Source: Carboxylicivirga marina
Lineage (GTDB): Bacteria > Bacteroidota > Bacteroidia > Bacteroidales > Marinilabiliaceae
Direction of reading: 5' to 3'
Length of the DNA: 64,000 nt
Assembly: GCF_016612505.1 (NCBI RefSeq)
Contig: NZ_JAENRR010000012.1
Coordinates: 1 to 64,000 of the forward strand
Below, piece after piece: positions 1 to 11,054 of this stretch. The notes beneath the pieces are model-generated. The model had not been told where the DNA came from and made no database searches. It was given only the letters and a program-made list of their open reading frames with translations. A program made the position numbers and the translations under genes. Every line of letters begins with the position of its first letter. Position 1 is the stretch's first letter.

Positions 1-521
1 ATTAATGAATTAACAAAGCGAATCATGCTTCTTTTTGCTTGACATTCAGCGTTTTAACTTACGTGGGAAACATCAGTTATTTATTTAGTACCTCATATAT
101 CTAACTTGTAAGCTTTCTTTATGCATAGAAATTCCCCTAATTACCAAATTTACTTTTCGCCAAATCAGAAATAGTATCTGTTTACATTCAATTTCAAATT
201 AATAGCGTCCTAAAAAATTAAAACGAAAAAATGAATGTTAATACTATTGTTGCATGTACTTCCAATCGGATTCAATAGATATGCTTCAAGCTATCTGTTT
301 TTATGGCCTCTTTTTATTGTTGTGCTCTTTTTATATCAAGACTTAGTAAAACCGTGAAGTTGAGAGCTTGCTCGAAAATCACACGGTTGCACTTAGGCTT
401 GAAGCAAATAAGAGGACAATAATAAAAGTAGCCTTGAACTTTTTTCCTTAGTTTTTTAGTTCAAGCTAAAAAAGTAAGTCGGGTTTGGGCGAAGCGCCAA
501 ATTAATTGACACAAGATTGAT
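1..521. other. Intergenic leader before the first transcription unit
   Basis: No convincing gene is visible here. The stretch is AT-rich. It contains a hairpin-forming inverted repeat at 433-465 (arms CTTGAACT and AGTTCAAG) and a smaller GC-rich one near 485-500 (TTGGGCG/CGCCAA). Neither is followed by a clean T-run on the plus strand, so neither is called a terminator. The region ends at the first copy of the shared promoter module. Confidence 0.5.
433..465. repeat. Inverted repeat (possible hairpin)
   Basis: Arms CTTGAACT (433-440) and AGTTCAAG (458-465) are perfectly complementary around a T-rich loop. An outer pairing between ACTTTTTT and AAAAAAGT is also possible. Without a following T-run its role as a terminator of an upstream gene is uncertain. 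Confidence 0.4.
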
Positions 522-580
522 TTTGAGTTAAGCATTGTCAGCTTTACGCACATAAACCTAAGTGTTGTGATTTACTTTTA
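522..580 (+). promoter_or_regulatory. Shared operator/promoter module, copy 1
   Basis: Half-sites TTTGAGT (522-528) and TTTACGC (543-549) start 21 bp apart, with the invariant core TAAGCATTGTC at 529-539 between them. A -7-like box TACTTTTA lies at 573-580, starting 30 bp after the second TTT. The same arrangement, with identical spacing, occurs at three other operon heads. The box is 91 bp from the start codon of the gene at 672. The AraC-type output domain of the hybrid sensor at 52337 is the inferred binder. Confidence 0.75.
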
Positions 581-671
581 TCATATCGTGTGAATAAAGA
601 AAAAGTATAACTGTCCATCAGACATGTTCATGTGATTATTTGAAGGATTAATCAAGTTTTAAAGCGAAGCA

Positions 672-2174
672 ATGTATTTTACTGTAAAGAAGTTAACGTT
701 TTTCGGTGTTCTGTTTTTTGTAATGTTTTTCTCTATCAATTGTTCAAAGACTAATTCGGAAGATATGGTTATTGAAGAAGAAATAGAGGAACCTGAGGGA
801 CCTGTTCCGGCTCAGCAAAAGATTGTAATTGATGTTTCCAAAAGATTACATGCCGTTCCTCAAAAACCTGGTGGGGTTGTTTCTTGCTGGTTAATGGATT
901 CAGACATTGAACGCCCCAGACAAACGTCTTTTTCGGATGCCATGAAGGATATGGGAGTCAAATACATTCGCTTTCCGTATGGGCATTTAGCCGATAATTA
1001 TTTATGGGATGCCGATGGTGATTGGGGAAATACACTCACGCCTAAAGTAGCAACATTTGCACAGGCACCAGCAAAATGGGAATGGGCGGTTGATCAAACA
1101 AGCGGTGAATTTATCAAAGACATGGACTTTGATGAGTACATCAGCATTTGTAATAATGTGGGCGCTGAACCAATGGTTGTGGTTAATATCCTCTCGTATA
1201 AATACAAAAATGGTCCAAGTTATGAGCAGTTAAAAGAATCGGCTGTGGAATGGGTGCGTTATGCCAATATCACAAAAGGGTATGGTGTTAAACGCTGGGC
1301 TCTGGGAAATGAAGTTGACCATCATTCAGATTTGCTTTCAAAAGAAGAATACATGGCTTTGTATTCCGACTTTGCAAGTGCGATGAAAGAAGTGGATGCT
1401 GAAATAATGGTCGGTCCCGGCTTATTGGGAAACTGGCACGCAGCACTTGTAAGTCACGATCCGGATAATATTGATTTTATCTGTGCTCATAATTATTTAT
1501 ATAAATACGATTGGCGTAATCAAGACTATGCAGGCTGGAAACAGGCCTCCGATATTATGGTGAATCATGTTGAAACTGCACAAAATGCAGTTAATAATTC
1601 GTCGATACCTGATATTGAAATCCATGTGACCGAAATGAACTCAAGGCCTTGGAGTGATAAATCGGATAACGATGATTTGTTCCGTGCACTGGCTTATGGT
1701 GAAATGTTACTAAACGCTACCACCTTTGAGGATGTAAAAGCGACTTACGTTTGGAATACACATGGTCCCTGGGGAGGTGAGAATGAAAATACACCATATA
1801 ATGTGCTTGATCTGGATAATAACCGAGAACCAAGAGGTGATATCATAAAGCTAATTAATGAAAACTTGCTCGAACATTTTGTCGAAGTACCCAGAGTAAA
1901 GGGCTATTTAAGAGCTTATGCATCTGTGGATGAAAGTAATGAAAACCTACGCCTTATTCTTATGAATAAAAATGATGAAGAAGAAACGGTCAACATCAGT
2001 ACAAGGTTTGCAGATTTGCCATCGAATTACACCATGATATCTTATACAGGCAATGGCCCTCTTGATGAAGCTCCTGTATTAAGTGATGCAACAAATATTG
2101 ATATTACTGATGGGGTAATGAATGTTGAGTTAGCGCCCGTATCTTTTAATGTGATAACATTGAAATTGAAATAA
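672..2174 (+). CDS. Clan GH-A glycoside hydrolase, lipoprotein (GH39/GH51-like)
   Basis: First gene of unit 1. The N-terminus is a hydrophobic signal ending in a lipobox-like INC at residue 24, so the protein is probably membrane anchored. The body reads as a TIM barrel: a strand with the motif ALGNEV gives a candidate acid/base Glu214, and HVTEMNS gives a candidate nucleophile Glu321. This NE / E pair is the clan GH-A signature for retaining hydrolases. A small beta-sandwich follows (about residues 400-500), as in GH39, GH51 and GH30 enzymes. The family cannot be fixed by eye; arabinofuranosidase, xylosidase and galactan-active enzymes are all possible. It starts 9 bp before the GH116 gene and 91 bp after promoter copy 1. 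Clan assignment is fairly sure, activity is not. Confidence 0.6.
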   Translation: MYFTVKKLTFFGVLFFVMFFSINCSKTNSEDMVIEEEIEEPEGPVPAQQKIVIDVSKRLHAVPQKPGGVVSCWLMDSDIERPRQTSFSDAMKDMGVKYIRFPYGHLADNYLWDADGDWGNTLTPKVATFAQAPAKWEWAVDQTSGEFIKDMDFDEYISICNNVGAEPMVVVNILSYKYKNGPSYEQLKESAVEWVRYANITKGYGVKRWALGNEVDHHSDLLSKEEYMALYSDFASAMKEVDAEIMVGPGLLGNWHAALVSHDPDNIDFICAHNYLYKYDWRNQDYAGWKQASDIMVNHVETAQNAVNNSSIPDIEIHVTEMNSRPWSDKSDNDDLFRALAYGEMLLNATTFEDVKATYVWNTHGPWGGENENTPYNVLDLDNNREPRGDIIKLINENLLEHFVEVPRVKGYLRAYASVDESNENLRLILMNKNDEEETVNISTRFADLPSNYTMISYTGNGPLDEAPVLSDATNIDITDGVMNVELAPVSFNVITLKLK

Positions 2175-2182
2175 AACATACA

Positions 2183-4777
2183 ATGTATATGAAGAGCTTA
2201 ATTATAAGTGCCTTGATGCTGACTTCCTTAGGGACAGTTGCACAAACATCATTATTAAGTGAAAGGATTACTGCACTAAAAAAATACGACCAAGACCACC
2301 TTTACCGCATAGCTTTGCCGATGGGAGGTATTGGCACAGGTACGGTTTCCTTAGGTGGTTCAGGTGCATTGCAAGATTGGGAGGTGATGAATGTTCCAGC
2401 AAAGGGATATAGCACTGTAACGACTGGTAACGATGCACCTTTCTTTGCTATTTACACTAAGAAGAGTGGCGAAGCATCCAATACTAAAGCTCTGTTAGGT
2501 CCTATTCATTATGCCGATTATCAACATTACGAAGGACGCTCGGTCGATCACCATGGTTTTCCTCGGTTCCGTGAAGCCTCGTTTGAAACCACTTATCCAT
2601 TTGGAATCGTTAATCTGGCAGATGAAACCATGCCGGTTGATGTAAAGATTGTTGGCTACAATCCTCTGATCCCTGCTGATGCAGATGCATCAGGTATTCC
2701 AATGGCCATTTTAAATTATGAGGTGACCAATACTACAAATGAAACTATTGAAGTGTCAGTTTCAGGTAATATCCGCAATTTTATTGGAAAGGATGGACGC
2801 AAGCATACCTCTGACTGGAAGGGTGATTTTATCCCTACAGGAGCAAAAGACAATAAGAATGAATATAAAGCGACTAATAAGCTTCAGGGTATTTACATGT
2901 ATTCCGAAGGCGTAGACAAAGACGATGCGGCATGGGGTACATTGGCCCTGTCAACACCCAAAAACAATGATGGAGAAATCTCCTATCGAACAAGTTCAGG
3001 GCATAACCGTTGGGGAAACAGCGTGCTTGATTTCTGGGATGATTTTAGTGCCGATGGTTTGTTGACAGAAAAAGACACGTCGATTGACCAAGACCCAATG
3101 GCATCAATAGCAGTCTACAATACTCTAAAAGCAGGAGAAACAAAAACCTTTACTTTTTACATTACCTGGAACTTCCCTAATCGTTTTGCATGGTCGCCTG
3201 AAAAACTAACGAATTATTACTCTAAACAATATGAAAATGCATGGGATGTGATTGTAAAAGAGATTGAGCGCTTACCTGAGTTAACAGAGCAAACATTGAC
3301 TTTCGTTAAAGCCTTACAAGAGAGTTCTTATCCTGAGGTGATTAAAGAGGCAGCCTTATTTAATTTGAGCACCTTGCGTTCGCAAACAGTTTTCCGCACT
3401 TCCGATGGTTATATGTTTGGATGGGAAGGTGTGATGGACCGTTTTGGTTCTTGTTTTGGTTCATGTACCCATGTGTGGAATTACGAGCAAGCCACAGCTT
3501 TTCTGTTTAACGACTTGGCCAAAGGCATGCGTGAGGTTGAATTTAAGTATGCCATGAACAGCGAAGGCCATATGGGCTTCAGAACAAAACTGCCTTTGAA
3601 AGAAGGTGCTTCTGGTATTGATGTGGCAGCGGCTGACGGTCAAATGGGCACCATCATGAAGTTTTACCGTGAATGGCAATTGTCAGGTGATGATACGTTC
3701 TTAAAGGAATATTGGCCAAAAATTAAAAAGGCTTTGGCATTTGCCTGGGTCGAAAATGGCTGGGATGGCGATGTGGATGGTGTGATGGAAGGTGTGCAGC
3801 ACAACACCATGGATGTGGAATATTTTGGCCCTAATCCACAGATGCAAATCTGGTATCTGGGAGCATTGAAAGCGGCAGAAAAAATGGCGCTTCACCTCAA
3901 TGACAAAACCTTTGCTAAGAAATGTAAGAAGCTATACAAGAATGGTTCAGTCTGGACGGATGAGAACTTATTTAATGGTGAGTACTACGTTCATCTTATT
4001 CAAACACCACAGAGTAAAGATGATATTGCCAAAGGGCTGATGTCAAACATGGGTAGCAAGTCAATTGACAATCCTGAATTTCAATTGGAAACAGGTTGTT
4101 TGGTTGATCAGCTGGTTGGACAATACATGGCGCATGTATTGGGTTTAGGCTACTTGGTAAAAGAGGAAAATGTGAAGACGGCACTGTCAAGTATTCTGAA
4201 ATACAACCAGCGTGAAGATATGTACGAGCATTTCAATAACATGCGTTCCTACGCCATGGGTGATGAAAAAGCATTACTGATGGCAAGCTGGCCAAAGGGT
4301 GGTCGTCCGAAAAGTCCGTTCCCATATTGGTCTGAAGTCATGACCGGTTTTGAATATACAGCCGCCATTGGCATGTTATACGAAGGCATGGAGCAGGAAG
4401 GCTTAGAATGCATCAAAAACATCCGTGATCGCTACGATGGTCAAAAAAGAAACCCTTTTGATGAGGCTGAATGCGGGCATCATTATGCACGTGCCATGGC
4501 TTCCTGGGCGGGTATTATCGCTGAAAGTGGTTTTCAGTATTCAGCAGTGGATAAAACCATCAAGTTCACTGATAAAGCAGGCAAGTATTTTTGGTCGAAC
4601 GGTTCGACATGGGGGATGTGTGAGATATCGAAAGATGGCAAAGAATATAAGCTTACTTTGGAAGTGCTATATGGTGAGATGGAGTTAGAGAAACTTCAAA
4701 TTGGAGAAAATATGCATAAATCGTTTAAAAGCGCTAAGCTTATTACTGGAAAAGGAAAGTTAGAGTTTAGTTTTTAA
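2183..4777 (+). CDS. GH116 family beta-glycosidase
   Basis: Resembles the GH116 family (beta-glucosidase, beta-xylosidase and GBA2-type glucosylceramidase members). A signal peptide ends near AQ (residue 21). The N-terminal beta-sandwich opens with the glycine-rich [15 protein letters not shown] segment typical of the family. The C-terminal (alpha/alpha)6 barrel has HVWNYEQA, giving candidate nucleophile Glu435, and [14 protein letters not shown], giving candidate acid/base Asp544. The length (864 aa) fits full-length members. Linkage and sugar specificity cannot be read from the sequence. It is followed after 41 bp by a paralogue of the same family, indicating tandem duplication. Periplasmic or surface exo-action on oligosaccharides is inferred. 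An alternative start is the next Met, two codons downstream. Confidence 0.85.
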   Translation: MYMKSLIISALMLTSLGTVAQTSLLSERITALKKYDQDHLYRIALPMGGIGTGTVSLGGSGALQDWEVMNVPAKGYSTVTTGNDAPFFAIYTKKSGEASNTKALLGPIHYADYQHYEGRSVDHHGFPRFREASFETTYPFGIVNLADETMPVDVKIVGYNPLIPADADASGIPMAILNYEVTNTTNETIEVSVSGNIRNFIGKDGRKHTSDWKGDFIPTGAKDNKNEYKATNKLQGIYMYSEGVDKDDAAWGTLALSTPKNNDGEISYRTSSGHNRWGNSVLDFWDDFSADGLLTEKDTSIDQDPMASIAVYNTLKAGETKTFTFYITWNFPNRFAWSPEKLTNYYSKQYENAWDVIVKEIERLPELTEQTLTFVKALQESSYPEVIKEAALFNLSTLRSQTVFRTSDGYMFGWEGVMDRFGSCFGSCTHVWNYEQATAFLFNDLAKGMREVEFKYAMNSEGHMGFRTKLPLKEGASGIDVAAADGQMGTIMKFYREWQLSGDDTFLKEYWPKIKKALAFAWVENGWDGDVDGVMEGVQHNTMDVEYFGPNPQMQIWYLGALKAAEKMALHLNDKTFAKKCKKLYKNGSVWTDENLFNGEYYVHLIQTPQSKDDIAKGLMSNMGSKSIDNPEFQLETGCLVDQLVGQYMAHVLGLGYLVKEENVKTALSSILKYNQREDMYEHFNNMRSYAMGDEKALLMASWPKGGRPKSPFPYWSEVMTGFEYTAAIGMLYEGMEQEGLECIKNIRDRYDGQKRNPFDEAECGHHYARAMASWAGIIAESGFQYSAVDKTIKFTDKAGKYFWSNGSTWGMCEISKDGKEYKLTLEVLYGEMELEKLQIGENMHKSFKSAKLITGKGKLEFSF

Positions 4778-4818
4778 GAAAAACCAAGCAAGTAATAAGA
4801 AAACCAAGCTTAAATAAA

Positions 4819-7491
4819 ATGATCAGAAATTTAATTGCATTAATTGTAGTATTAAGCTTACCTGTGTTTATTATCGCTCAGGGAGATTTACAGAACTCAC
4901 AGAATAGTGAGTCGCCTTCATCAGAATGGCCCTTGCTAAAGACATACACCGGTGAATACCTTTCAGAAGTGGCCATGCCTCTTGGCGGTATTGGCACCGG
5001 AACAGTTTCCATTGGCGGTCGTGGTGACCTGCGCGACTGGGAATTGGGTAACAGAGGAGCGCTTGGCTGGACGCCAGGGGTCAAATTGGTAGAGCCTACC
5101 ATTGCCAATGCACCTTTTTTTGCACTTTATTTTAAGGAAAAAGGAACTGCAAAAGGACAGCTTCGACTATTAGAAGGACCTATTTCTGAATCAAAATATT
5201 ATGGCGATTGGGGATGTGATGCGTATAACGCAGGCTTCCCTCGATTTGAAGAAGTCGAATTTAAAGCGGCATATCCTTTGGCGCAATTGAGTTTCAAACA
5301 CAAAAACGTACCGCTTGATGTAAATCTAAAAGCCTTCAATCCAATGATTCCAGGCGATGAAGACAACAGCAGTATTCCTGTGGCCATTCTCACTTATTTT
5401 GTAAAAAACAACTCAGATAAAGTAATGGAATTTGCCGTATGTGGTATGATTCCCAACTATATCGGAATTGATGGCTGGGGTGGCAAAACAAACCAGAATG
5501 AGAACGAATTTAAAGATGAAAGCTCATTGAAGGGGCTTTATATGTTTTCAAATGGTGTCGATTCAACAGATGTGAACTGGGGTACAATGGCACTTTCAAC
5601 CAATTCAAGCGGAAAAGTAACGTATCGTACATCTTGGGCTAAACTAGGATGGAACTGGACTTTTCGCGAATTTATCGATGATTTCACTACTGATGGTGAA
5701 CTGGTAAATTTAGGCTTCAATGCAGACGCTAGAGATTTCAACACTGGCGATATGCTAGGTGAAGAAATGAAAAACAAAGAGAAATATAGCATACCTACGC
5801 CCCCTGCAACCCTTTCGGTAAAAGAAACGATTGCACCAGGTGAGGAAAAAGAAGTGACTTTCTACATCACGTGGAATTTCCCAAATCGCCGTGGCTGGGA
5901 TCTTGGAAAAAGCTGGTATGGTAATTTTGGTACAAAAGAAATAGTCGGAAACTACTATTCCACTAAATACAAAGATGCATGGGATGTAGCACAAAAAGTA
6001 AACAATAATATAATTACCCTCGAAAAAAAGACAGTAGACTTTGTTAGTGCATTTTGCGAAAGCGATATCCCTGAATCCATTAAAGAAGCAGCACTTTTCA
6101 ATAGCTGCAATTTACGTAGTCAAACGGTCTTTCAAACTGCCGAAGGATATCCCTTTGGTTGGGAAGGAACAGGAAGTGTGCAAGGAACTAAATTGGGTGC
6201 TTCTAAAAACGCTGGTTGGGGATTGGGTACTTGTACTCATGTTTGGAACTACGAATCAACAATACCTTTTCTTTTCGGTGATTTGTCCATGAAATTTCGT
6301 GAAGTTGAGTTTCTGCATGCGACTCACGATAATGGTGCGATGAGCCACAGAGTGGGTTTACCGCTTAACGAGAAGGCCAAAAGTTTTAAACATTGGGCAG
6401 CCGATGGTCAGATGGGAACATTGATAAAAGTATATCGCGACTGGCAACTTTCGGGCAATGATGAAAAGCTGCAAGAAATGTGGCCCTACATTAAAAAAGC
6501 TATGAGCTTTGCCTGGAAAGGCATTTGGGACACCAACAAGGATGGCGTCATGGAAGGTTCGCAGCACAATACCATGGATATCGATTACCACGGACCAAAT
6601 CCCCAAATGGCAGCCTGGTATCTTGGCGCCTTAAAAGCATCTATTGAGATGGCAGATTACATGGGAGACAAAGCTTTTAAAAAGGAGTGCGAAGTTTTAT
6701 ATAAAAAAGGAAGCTCTTGGGTAGATGCCAATCTGTTTAACGGCGAATATTACGAACAAATCATGCCTGAAAATCATAATAAGGTTGCTCAGTTAGGGAA
6801 AGGCTGTTTGGTCGATCAGTTGGTTGGTCAATACCTCGCACATACAACAGGTTTAGGCTATGTTTTAGACAAAGCCCATGTATCAAAGACCCTTGAAAGT
6901 ATTATGAAATACAATTGGGTAGACGATTTTAACAACCACACAAACACTTTCCGCAGTTTTGGATTAGGCGATGAAGCTGGATTGATAATGGCATCCTATC
7001 CCAAAGGGGAATTACTGGACTTTCCATTCCCGTACTACACCGAAATAATGACCGGCTTTGAATACAGTACCGCTGTTCATATGATTTATGAAGGACAAAC
7101 CGATAATGGAGAAAAAGTATTTGAGGCTATCCGAAATCGTTTCGATGGTAAAAAGCGAAATCCCTTTAACGAAGGCGAATACGGTCACCGCTATGCACGT
7201 GCAATGGCAGCTTGGGGTGGCGTAATTGCCTGGACAGGTTTTGAATATTCGGCTGTTACCAAGACAATGAAGTTTACGGATAAAGCAGGTAAGTACTTTT
7301 GGTCTAATGGTTATGCCTGGGGCATGTGTGAAGTATCGAAAGGTGGAGATGATTATAGGGTTCATTTGGAAGTGCTACATGGCAAAGTGGCTCTGAACAC
7401 ATTTCAATTGGGAGAGCATAAAGCTCATGCTTTCAAAAAAACGAATTCAGTTGAAGAAGGTGAGAGCCTAATGTTTAAGTATAAATTATAG
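4819..7491 (+). CDS. GH116 family beta-glycosidase (tandem paralogue)
   Basis: Paralogue of the preceding gene, with the same order: signal peptide ending near IIAQG, LPLGG-type glycine loop (here [15 protein letters not shown]), N-terminal beta-sandwich, then helical barrel. Candidate nucleophile is Glu479 (HVWNYES) and acid/base Asp587 ([14 protein letters not shown]). It differs by insertions, for example near residues 300-330 and 440-460 between the FGWEG and CTHVWNY motifs. These lie close to the active site and suggest a changed substrate pocket. It lies 3 bp before the CE20-type esterase gene and is clearly co-transcribed. Specificity is unknown; paired paralogues may act on different terminal sugars or linkages of the same polymer. 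Confidence 0.85.
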   Translation: MIRNLIALIVVLSLPVFIIAQGDLQNSQNSESPSSEWPLLKTYTGEYLSEVAMPLGGIGTGTVSIGGRGDLRDWELGNRGALGWTPGVKLVEPTIANAPFFALYFKEKGTAKGQLRLLEGPISESKYYGDWGCDAYNAGFPRFEEVEFKAAYPLAQLSFKHKNVPLDVNLKAFNPMIPGDEDNSSIPVAILTYFVKNNSDKVMEFAVCGMIPNYIGIDGWGGKTNQNENEFKDESSLKGLYMFSNGVDSTDVNWGTMALSTNSSGKVTYRTSWAKLGWNWTFREFIDDFTTDGELVNLGFNADARDFNTGDMLGEEMKNKEKYSIPTPPATLSVKETIAPGEEKEVTFYITWNFPNRRGWDLGKSWYGNFGTKEIVGNYYSTKYKDAWDVAQKVNNNIITLEKKTVDFVSAFCESDIPESIKEAALFNSCNLRSQTVFQTAEGYPFGWEGTGSVQGTKLGASKNAGWGLGTCTHVWNYESTIPFLFGDLSMKFREVEFLHATHDNGAMSHRVGLPLNEKAKSFKHWAADGQMGTLIKVYRDWQLSGNDEKLQEMWPYIKKAMSFAWKGIWDTNKDGVMEGSQHNTMDIDYHGPNPQMAAWYLGALKASIEMADYMGDKAFKKECEVLYKKGSSWVDANLFNGEYYEQIMPENHNKVAQLGKGCLVDQLVGQYLAHTTGLGYVLDKAHVSKTLESIMKYNWVDDFNNHTNTFRSFGLGDEAGLIMASYPKGELLDFPFPYYTEIMTGFEYSTAVHMIYEGQTDNGEKVFEAIRNRFDGKKRNPFNEGEYGHRYARAMAAWGGVIAWTGFEYSAVTKTMKFTDKAGKYFWSNGYAWGMCEVSKGGDDYRVHLEVLHGKVALNTFQLGEHKAHAFKKTNSVEEGESLMFKYKL

Positions 7492-7494
7492 ACA

Positions 7495-9450
7495 ATGATA
7501 AACTTAAAAATAATATTAACACTTGTAGCAATAGCTATCAGTACCCAAATAAGTAAAGCTGATATAAATGTTGCTGATATATTTTCCGACAATATGGTAT
7601 TGCAGCGTAATCTCGCTGTAAAAGTGTGGGGGAGTGCTGATCCCGGTGAAAAAGTATTACTGAGTTTTAAGGGACAAAAGCTAAAAACCAAAACGGATAA
7701 TAAGGGGAGGTGGTCTGTGCTACTGAAGCCCATGCAAGCTGGCGGGCCATATGAAATGACCATTAGTGGAAAAAATGAAGTGGTACTTAAGAACATTCTT
7801 ATCGGCGATGTATGGATATGCTCCGGACAATCTAATATGCAATGGCCGGTTTCAAAATCTAATAATGCAGAACAGGAGATCAAAGAAGCGAATTATCCAA
7901 ATATTCGTTTATTTGAAGTGCCACGAAGTGTCAGCAATGTTCCTGTTGATAATATTCCCTTTGCCAAATGGAAGGAGTGTAGTCCTGAAACGGTTAAGAA
8001 CTTTTCAGCAGTTGGCTATTACTTTGGCAGGGATTTACAGAAAGAAATTGATGTACCGATTGGATTAATTCACACCTCCTGGGGTGGAACCTGTGTAGAA
8101 ACATGGACGTCGAAGGTATCCATTACAAAGCTTCCTAAATATGAAGATTTTGGCGCACGAATTGATAATTACGATGTGTTAACCATGGCTCAAAAGTTTG
8201 AGGATGATCTAAAGGAAGCTTTAGGTGGTTTCCCTGAAAAAGAAGTAGGCATGAAAGAAAAGTGGATGCTGCCCAACACAGATAGAAGCGACTGGTTGAG
8301 TATGACTCTACCAACCTTATGGGAGAATGCTGGTTATAAACGCCTGAATGGCCGTGTATGGTTTAGCTATGATATTAACTTAAGTGCAGAACAACTTGAT
8401 ACAACTGCCCAATTGCATCTGGGTAAAATACACGACTCCGACATAAGCTGGGTAAATGGCCAAAGAGTTGGCGGGTTGAATTGGGCCAACGAAGTAGAGC
8501 GTGTTTATCCTGTGCCTGCTCAATTATTAAAAGTTGGTAAAAACAACATCTCAGTGCGTGTCGAAGACAAGTATTATAAAGGCGGTTTTGCCAGTAAGGC
8601 TGACAAACTATTCCTTCAGCTTGGGGAGAAGAAGCTTCCTTTAAGTGGCGAATGGCAATTTAAGGTGGATACCGTCATTCCAGATTTTAAACCCTTTCCA
8701 AATGATGTACCAAGCTTGTTGTACAATGCCATGATTCATCCACTTATTCCATATGGTATTAAAGGTGTTATCTGGTATCAGGGAGAATCTAACACACCAC
8801 GTTCGAAAGAATACGAACTCACTTTTCCAAATATGATTAATAATTGGCGGGAGGATTGGCAGCAAGGTGATTTTCCCTTCCTATTTGTACAATTGGCCAA
8901 CTATCAACAGCCTGTAAAGAAGCCTAAAGACGATGCCTGGGCTGAATTACGCGAAAGCCAGGCTAAAACACTACATCTGGATAATACAGGAATGGCAGTA
9001 GCTATTGATATCGGTGAAGCAAACGATATCCACCCTAAAAACAAACAAGAGGTTGGGAATAGACTGATGCTATCTGCTCTAAAAGTTGCTTATGGTAAAG
9101 ATATCGTTCATTCCGGACCTATTTATAAATCAATGCAAATAGATGAAAATAAAGTCATCATCAGTTTTGACCATATTGGTTCTGGCCTGATTGTAAAGAA
9201 CAAGCATGGCTACATTAATGAATTTGAAATAGCTGGTGATGATAAGTTATTCCATTGGGCCAAGGCAAAACTAGATGGCGATAAAATTATCGTTTGGTCT
9301 GATCAAGTGGAAAAACCTATCGCTGTTCGCTTCGGATGGTCCATTAATCCAGCTGAATTTAACCTGTACAACCAAGAAGGCCTGCCGGCATCTCCATTTA
9401 GAACAGATGATTGGGAAAGTATGACGGATGGTTTATCATTTGATAATTAG
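7495..9450 (+). CDS. Sialate O-acetylesterase-like carbohydrate esterase (SGNH, CE20-type)
   Basis: A secreted SGNH-fold esterase. The signal peptide ends near SKA (residue 22). The ICSGQSNMQWPV motif carries the nucleophilic Ser113, GVIWYQGESN is the oxyanion/block III signature, and DIHPKNK holds the catalytic His513. A jelly-roll domain (about residues 250-390, including NGRVWFSYDINL and WVNGQRVGG) is inserted within the esterase domain, a layout known for CE20-type acetylesterases and long sialate O-acetylesterase homologues. It would remove O-acetyl groups from glycans so that neighbouring hydrolases can act. There is a 3 bp gap to the upstream GH116 gene and 19 bp to the next gene. Sialic acid is not implied by the name. 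Confidence 0.85.
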   Translation: MINLKIILTLVAIAISTQISKADINVADIFSDNMVLQRNLAVKVWGSADPGEKVLLSFKGQKLKTKTDNKGRWSVLLKPMQAGGPYEMTISGKNEVVLKNILIGDVWICSGQSNMQWPVSKSNNAEQEIKEANYPNIRLFEVPRSVSNVPVDNIPFAKWKECSPETVKNFSAVGYYFGRDLQKEIDVPIGLIHTSWGGTCVETWTSKVSITKLPKYEDFGARIDNYDVLTMAQKFEDDLKEALGGFPEKEVGMKEKWMLPNTDRSDWLSMTLPTLWENAGYKRLNGRVWFSYDINLSAEQLDTTAQLHLGKIHDSDISWVNGQRVGGLNWANEVERVYPVPAQLLKVGKNNISVRVEDKYYKGGFASKADKLFLQLGEKKLPLSGEWQFKVDTVIPDFKPFPNDVPSLLYNAMIHPLIPYGIKGVIWYQGESNTPRSKEYELTFPNMINNWREDWQQGDFPFLFVQLANYQQPVKKPKDDAWAELRESQAKTLHLDNTGMAVAIDIGEANDIHPKNKQEVGNRLMLSALKVAYGKDIVHSGPIYKSMQIDENKVIISFDHIGSGLIVKNKHGYINEFEIAGDDKLFHWAKAKLDGDKIIVWSDQVEKPIAVRFGWSINPAEFNLYNQEGLPASPFRTDDWESMTDGLSFDN

Positions 9451-9469
9451 ATTAACTAAGTTTTAATTT

Positions 9470-11023
9470 ATGAGAAAAATTCAGTTTATGACCTTTCCAA
9501 TGAATTGGAAATTAGAAAGTAAAGCATTTAGGGGTAGAGCGCTTTTACTTGTTTTAATATTGTTCGTATTATCTTGTAAGAACGATGTTTCTGGATTGCC
9601 GGAGAAAGAAGATGATAGGCCTGTTGATACAGAATCATCTGAATTTGATAGGACTATTAAGGTAGGTGATCCCACAGGAAAAAAGATTACACCTTACCTT
9701 ACAGGTATCAATACGGTGTATTCTCATGAAGATATGAGAACCTGGGATGACGGTAACAAATTAAATCACCTCACAAATACCGGCATAAGTGCACTGCGTT
9801 ATCCCGAGGGCCATCAAGTGAGTTTTTGGGACTGGGAATTTCCGTATCATGAGCCATATCAGGATATCTGGAATCCCAATTACGAGAGTACACTAACTCA
9901 GGCAAAACGCGATGAGCTAAAGGAGAAAAATAAGAACCGGATGCTGATAGATAACTATTTCGAAATATGTCGGGATGGTAATATCGAACCGGTTATGGGT
10001 ATCAATATGTTTCAGGGGTGGAAATTTGATCGTAACGAAGAGTCCATTCAAAAGGCAGTGAGGCTGGTTGAATATTGCCTGAAACAAAACCCAAAGGTCA
10101 CTTATTTTTTCCTGGACAATGAAGCAGGTCATCAACCAGAGCAGAATAATCATGTACCCATTGAGGAATATATACAACTTATACCCGCCTATAGTCAGGC
10201 TATTAAAGCTATTCATCCCGAGGCGAAGCTCATTCCAAATATTATGCGATGGAATGTGGTGGAACGAATGATAAGAGAAACCGGACAATATTGGGATGTG
10301 TACGACAATCATTGGTATTATGGTAGTGGAGGCAAGTGGGCCTATTTTAACCTTAATGAGTGGAGGGCAGAGGTTGAGAGTGAACAGCAGGTTAAAAAGA
10401 TTGCTGACTTTAATAGTTGGAAGCAGCAGTATGGTATGGAGCATCTTGAGTTTAGTTACATGGAATGGAATGCACCTCCTCCAAACCTAACAGCGGACAG
10501 TAATCCTTCAAGCTTAAGTTATGCCATGATGGGACTTATTCAGGCCGATCAGCTGATGTTTTTTGCAAACAATGACATACATATGGCGACAGCCTGGCCT
10601 TTGATGTGGGAAACGGAGAGCAAGGATACGGATTTAAGTAAATACAACAGAAATCTTCTGGATAAAGACGATAGCTCTTGGCTTTCTCCTTCTGCAACTA
10701 TTTTTCAAGCGTATTCACATGTGCAAAATGGTGAAATTCTGGAAAATGATAATGATCCAAATTCGGGATTAAGGGTTCTGGCCGTTAAAAGGGAAGCTAA
10801 TAAAGGGTATGCTGTACTTGTTTTAAATAAGTCGTCTAAGGATAAAACCATAGAGCTTGAACTGCCTGATTCTGTAAGACGTGTTATTGAGGGAAAACAC
10901 TTTACAGAGGGTGAAGGTGTGCATAATGTAGAGATAAAAACTTTGTCGCCTGAATTCAAAGAAAATAAGGTGTACATAAGCATAGAAGGTACTTCTTTTG
11001 CTTACTTGTTGTTTGACTATTAA
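9470..11023 (+). CDS. Clan GH-A glycoside hydrolase, lipoprotein, family unassigned
   Basis: A long N-terminal region ends in a hydrophobic stretch and a lipobox-like LSC (Cys36), so a start at an internal Met (residue 7 or 11) is possible. The barrel carries FLDNEAGH with candidate acid/base Glu218 and SYMEWNAPP with candidate nucleophile Glu332. The MEWN context is similar to GH39 and GH51 enzymes. A C-terminal beta-sandwich (about 410-517) follows. Overall similarity to the first gene of the operon is low apart from the clan signature. I do not recognise a specific family; agarase-like, galactosidase or arabinofuranosidase activity are all possible. It is followed by the sulfatase gene, whose start lies 31 bp after this stop. 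Confidence 0.55.
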   Translation: MRKIQFMTFPMNWKLESKAFRGRALLLVLILFVLSCKNDVSGLPEKEDDRPVDTESSEFDRTIKVGDPTGKKITPYLTGINTVYSHEDMRTWDDGNKLNHLTNTGISALRYPEGHQVSFWDWEFPYHEPYQDIWNPNYESTLTQAKRDELKEKNKNRMLIDNYFEICRDGNIEPVMGINMFQGWKFDRNEESIQKAVRLVEYCLKQNPKVTYFFLDNEAGHQPEQNNHVPIEEYIQLIPAYSQAIKAIHPEAKLIPNIMRWNVVERMIRETGQYWDVYDNHWYYGSGGKWAYFNLNEWRAEVESEQQVKKIADFNSWKQQYGMEHLEFSYMEWNAPPPNLTADSNPSSLSYAMMGLIQADQLMFFANNDIHMATAWPLMWETESKDTDLSKYNRNLLDKDDSSWLSPSATIFQAYSHVQNGEILENDNDPNSGLRVLAVKREANKGYAVLVLNKSSKDKTIELELPDSVRRVIEGKHFTEGEGVHNVEIKTLSPEFKENKVYISIEGTSFAYLLFDY

Positions 11024-11054
11024 AGGGATTGACGCTAAATCAGAGAAAAGGGAA

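Noticed and set aside
9917-10444. A 175-codon antisense frame inside the clan GH-A gene
   Set aside because: It lies opposite a well-supported enzyme gene, has no domain or signal pattern, and its composition follows from the coding strand.
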